The notes beneath the pieces were generated by a model. The model ran no database searches. It was not told the DNA's origin and saw nothing but the letters and a program-made list of their open reading frames with translations. The position numbers were made by a program, and so were the translations under genes. Positions 6,522-8,571 of a DNA stretch of 8,571 nucleotides are shown piece by piece. Source of the stretch: Bacteroidota bacterium (GTDB taxonomy: Bacteria; Bacteroidota; Bacteroidia; 2-12-FULL-35-15); contig JAHEYA010000080.1 of assembly GCA_023251855.1 (NCBI GenBank), positions 1-8,571 on the forward strand. The letters are read 5' to 3'. Within the stretch, counting starts at the first letter, position 1; each line of letters begins with the position of its first letter.

Positions 6522-7406
6522 CTATGCACTCACAGACTCCGAAGTTGGATTTATTTTTTTCACCAAGCCTTGTAACACCTTACCAGGACCAACTTCAGTG
6601 AATGATGTTGCACCATCTACAACCATTTGCTGAATAGTTTGTGTCCATTTAACAGGTGCAGTTAGTTGTGCAATTAAATTTTTCTTAATTTGATTCGGGT
6701 CCGAAACTGCATTAGCAGTTACATTTTGATAGATTGGACAAATAGGTTGAGCAAAATTTGTAGAATTTATTGCAGCTTCTAATTCTATTGCTGCAGGTTG
6801 CATGATTGGAGAATGGAAAGCACCTCCAACAGGCAATACCAATGCACGTTTTGCACCTGCTTCTTTTAATTTTTCACAGGCGATATTGATTCCGTTCATG
6901 CTTCCTGAAATAACTAATTGTCCCGGACAGTTATAATTTGCAGGTACTACAATCTCTCCGGATTGATTTATTTCTGCACAAATGGTTTCAATTATTTTAT
7001 CATCTAAATTGGTAATTGCAGCCATTGTAGAAGGATTTAACTCACAGGCTTTTTGCATTGCCAAAGCACGTTTTGAAACTAAAAGCAACGCATCTTCAAA
7101 CGATAAGGTTTTATTTGCTACTAATGCTGAAAATTCACCCAGACTATGACCTGCAACCATATCCGGTTTTAGGCTCTCTCCCATTATTTTTGCTAAAATT
7201 ACTGAATGTAAAAATATTGCAGGTTGAGTAACTTTTGTTTGTTTTAATTCCTCATCCGTTCCGCTGAACATGATATCAGTAATCCTGAAACCAAGAAGTT
7301 CATTGGCTTTTTCAAATAATTCTTTTGCTAATGCAGAGGTTTCGTATAACTCTTTCCCCATCCCAACAAACTGGGAACCTTGTCCCGGAAAAATATATGC
7401 TTTCAT
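6522..7406 (-). CDS. fabD: Malonyl-CoA:ACP transacylase
   Basis: FabD moves the malonyl group from malonyl-CoA to acyl carrier protein, supplying the extender unit for type II fatty acid synthesis in the cytoplasm. At 294 residues it has the usual length. Seen motifs: FPGQGSQ (6-12, oxyanion region), TQPAIF (60-65), the nucleophile elbow GHSLG with Ser88, Arg113 in KRALAMQ (binds the malonyl carboxylate in the family), NYNCPGQLVISG (158-168), His198 in AFHSP as the partner of the catalytic serine, Gln247, and EVGPGKVL (271-278). All key residues are present. The ATG at 7406 leads straight into the family start MKAYIFPGQG. The fab genes that often accompany it are not here; instead it is followed by a beta-barrel protein gene. 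I see only a poor -7 match upstream (TATATTAG on the - strand). Confidence 0.97.
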   Translation of the reverse strand: MKAYIFPGQGSQFVGMGKELYETSALAKELFEKANELLGFRITDIMFSGTDEELKQTKVTQPAIFLHSVILAKIMGESLKPDMVAGHSLGEFSALVANKTLSFEDALLLVSKRALAMQKACELNPSTMAAITNLDDKIIETICAEINQSGEIVVPANYNCPGQLVISGSMNGINIACEKLKEAGAKRALVLPVGGAFHSPIMQPAAIELEAAINSTNFAQPICPIYQNVTANAVSDPNQIKKNLIAQLTAPVKWTQTIQQMVVDGATSFTEVGPGKVLQGLVKKINPTSESVSA

Positions 7407-7465
7407 TCTTTAACTTTTAGATTTATTGATTTGTAGAGTTTTAGAATTAATGAATGCTAATATAA

Positions 7466-7505
7466 AATAAAAAGAGTTTCAATAATTGATAATTATCAAA
7501 ACTCT
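7466..7505 (-). terminator. Intrinsic terminator downstream of the BI-1 family gene
   Basis: On the - strand AGAGTTT (7505-7499) pairs with AAACTCT (7479-7473), and TTTTATTTTA follows. The loop holds a second inverted repeat, ATAATT/AATTAT (7482-7496), and an overlapping perfect 14-bp palindrome TTGATAATTATCAA (7486-7499). It lies 23 bp past the BI-1 gene stop and ends that unit before fabD. Confidence 0.7.
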
Positions 7506-7527
7506 CTTTTTTCATAATGAGATGTGA

Positions 7528-8250
7528 TTATTTCCTGTCGCCAAATAAGCGAAGCAAAAATAAAAACAAGTTCAGAAAGTCCATATAAAGGCTCAATGCA
7601 CCCATAATCACTAATTTACTTGCTACTTCGGTTCCGTACTCTACACCAGCACCAATACGTTTTAACTTTTGTACATCATAAGCTGTTAAACCGGTAAATA
7701 CTAAAACACCGATAAAGCTGATGATATAATCCAATCCGGCACTGTTCAAAAACCAATTGATGATACTTGCAATGATAATTCCAACTAACCCCATCATCAT
7801 AATAGAACCAAATTTGGTTAGATCAGTACTCGTGGTATACCCCACAACGGCCATCAATCCAAACATTGCAGAGGCTGATGCAAATGTTCCGTAAATAGAA
7901 CCTGCGGTATATTGCTGAAAAATAAAACTTAAACTCATTCCCATTACTGCTGAAAACAATAGGAATAAGAATAATAAAATAGGATATGAAATTCGGTTAA
8001 ATCCAAATGAAATAACCAGTATAAATGCAAAAGGAGAAAACATCACCACATATCCCAAGGTGGATAATTTTCCTAATTCAGTATTAACGAGTAGAGAGGT
8101 TAAGCTTGCATCATTACCAAAATAATAAGCAATTACAGAAGTAATTGCTAATGCAGCAAACATCCACGAAAAAACACTCGTCATGAATGTTTTCGACAAG
8201 GTGGTTGTTTCTTCTTGTGATTGAACATAATTAAAATTCCTGATTTCCAT
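7528..8250 (-). CDS. Bax inhibitor-1 / YccA (UPF0005) family inner-membrane protein
   Basis: This 240-residue protein has seven hydrophobic segments (about 28-43, 66-83, 88-110, 118-137, 148-168, 174-191, 213-234), as in the BI-1/TMBIM family. Signature motifs are GLTAYDVQKLK with Asp192 and ALSLYMDFLNLFLFLLRLFG with Asp224. These correspond to the pair of aspartates described as a pH-sensing, calcium-leak gate in Bacillus YetJ. By family knowledge it may be a pH-sensitive Ca2+ leak channel or a partner of membrane proteases such as FtsH; neither is shown here. The loop between the two aspartates looks several residues longer than in YetJ. An upstream in-frame ATG at 8289 would add MPVQKHRSTKQIT, but the ATG at 8250 gives the usual family start and follows an A-rich leader. 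It is a single-gene unit with its own promoter and terminator. Confidence 0.93.
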   Translation of the reverse strand: MEIRNFNYVQSQEETTTLSKTFMTSVFSWMFAALAITSVIAYYFGNDASLTSLLVNTELGKLSTLGYVVMFSPFAFILVISFGFNRISYPILLFLFLLFSAVMGMSLSFIFQQYTAGSIYGTFASASAMFGLMAVVGYTTSTDLTKFGSIMMMGLVGIIIASIINWFLNSAGLDYIISFIGVLVFTGLTAYDVQKLKRIGAGVEYGTEVASKLVIMGALSLYMDFLNLFLFLLRLFGDRK

Positions 8251-8308
8251 AGTTATTTGTTTTGTTGACCTATGCTTTTGCACAGGCATGTTTGTTTAAA
8301 ATTCATCG

Positions 8309-8340
8309 CAAAGATAATACCCTTTGCTGTTTTATGCAAA
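8309..8340 (-). promoter_or_regulatory. Bacteroidota-type promoter of the BI-1 family gene
   Basis: Read on the - strand, TTTG (8340-8337) and TATCTTTG (8316-8309) match the Bacteroidota -33 and -7 elements (TTTG, TAnnTTTG) perfectly, with a usual 20-nt spacer. Transcription would start near 8302, giving a leader of roughly 50 nt to the ATG at 8250. The alternative ATG at 8289 would sit about 12 nt from the start site. Confidence 0.72.
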
Positions 8341-8358
8341 AATGGCAGTTTAATGCCA
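8338..8358 (-). terminator. Intrinsic terminator of folE
   Basis: On the - strand TGGCA (8358-8354), a 6-nt loop TTAAAC and TGCCA (8347-8343) form a 5-bp stem followed by TTTTT (8342-8338). It begins 10 bp after the folE stop. The stem is short but has three G-C pairs and a good T-run. The last T's overlap the -33 element of the next gene's promoter. Confidence 0.6.
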
Positions 8359-8368
8359 AAAAAAGATG

Positions 8369-8571
8369 CTAGTGCAATTTTGATCCTATCAGACTAATAA
8401 ACTCCTGACGGGTGGTGTCCTTTAAAAATTCACCTGTAAAAGCAGATGTGGTGGTCACCGAATTTTGTTTTTGTATACCACGCATTTGCATACATAAGTG
8501 TGAACATTCCATTACTACTGCTACCCCTAGTGGTTTTAACGTATCCTGGATGGAATCACGAATTTCGGTTG
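8369..8571 (-). CDS. folE: GTP cyclohydrolase I, C-terminal 66 residues (5'-truncated by the window)
   Basis: The frame runs off the right edge and ends in TAG at 8371-8369. FolE turns GTP into 7,8-dihydroneopterin triphosphate and formate, the first step to tetrahydrofolate or other pterins, as a cytoplasmic zinc enzyme of ten subunits. The visible end matches the family: PLGVAVVMECSHLCMQMRGI, QNSVTTTSAFTGEF, then TRQEFISLI. The cysteine of HLCM corresponds to the third zinc ligand (Cys181 in the E. coli enzyme); the other two ligands lie outside the window. It points toward the BI-1 family gene on the same strand but is separated from it by a terminator and a new promoter. Confidence 0.95.
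   Translation of the reverse strand, partial: TEIRDSIQDTLKPLGVAVVMECSHLCMQMRGIQKQNSVTTTSAFTGEFLKDTTRQEFISLIGSKLH

Noticed and set aside
7486..7499. Perfect 14-bp palindrome TTGATAATTATCAA as a possible operator.
   Set aside because: It lies inside the loop and inner stem of the BI-1 gene terminator and is AT-only apart from one G-C pair per arm, so RNA structure or chance explains it better than a binding site.

Overview
The window looks like a piece of a Bacteroidota chromosome, probably a Chitinophagia- or Sphingobacteriia-like lineage. The evidence is AT-rich DNA without Shine-Dalgarno sequences, promoters of the TTTG / TAnnTTTG type, a lipoprotein with a short Ser-Cys lipobox, a PorT-like outer-membrane beta-barrel protein, a DUF5522-type mini-protein and a long, animal-like urocanase. 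The lineage below phylum is an inference. The gene content is mostly housekeeping. I see no insertion sequence, phage, tRNA, rRNA or CRISPR array, and no intergenic gap longer than about 120 bases.

Layout, left to right: (1) the 3' part of a fused SpmA-SpmB membrane protein, + strand, cut by the left edge; (2) on the - strand, a PLP enzyme of the ACC deaminase / D-cysteine desulfhydrase family, then an exported GH73 glucosaminidase with two LysM domains; (3) divergent from the PLP enzyme across 27 bp, a 61-residue DUF5522-like Cys-rich protein on the + strand; (4) hutU, the 672-residue eukaryote-type urocanate hydratase, + strand; (5) a small lipoprotein 40 bp after hutU, + strand; (6) on the - strand, fabD (malonyl-CoA:ACP transacylase) followed 24 bp later by an outer-membrane beta-barrel protein; (7) a Bax-inhibitor-1/YccA family membrane protein, - strand, with a clear promoter and a clear terminator; (8) the 3' end of folE (GTP cyclohydrolase I), - strand, cut by the right edge.

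The genes do not form one pathway. They fall into short transcription units: DUF5522 and hutU possibly together, hutU and the lipoprotein possibly together, fabD with the beta-barrel gene, and single-gene units for the BI-1 protein and perhaps the glucosaminidase. No other histidine-utilisation gene accompanies hutU here. The most interesting material is in the small-scale DNA. Two genes have a -7 box exactly 5 nt before the ATG, which predicts leaderless mRNAs. Two back-to-back 9-bp hairpins fill the hutU-lipoprotein gap. An 8-bp inverted repeat lies upstream of hutU. The folE terminator tail doubles as the -33 element of the BI-1 promoter. I did not find a convincing new multi-gene system.
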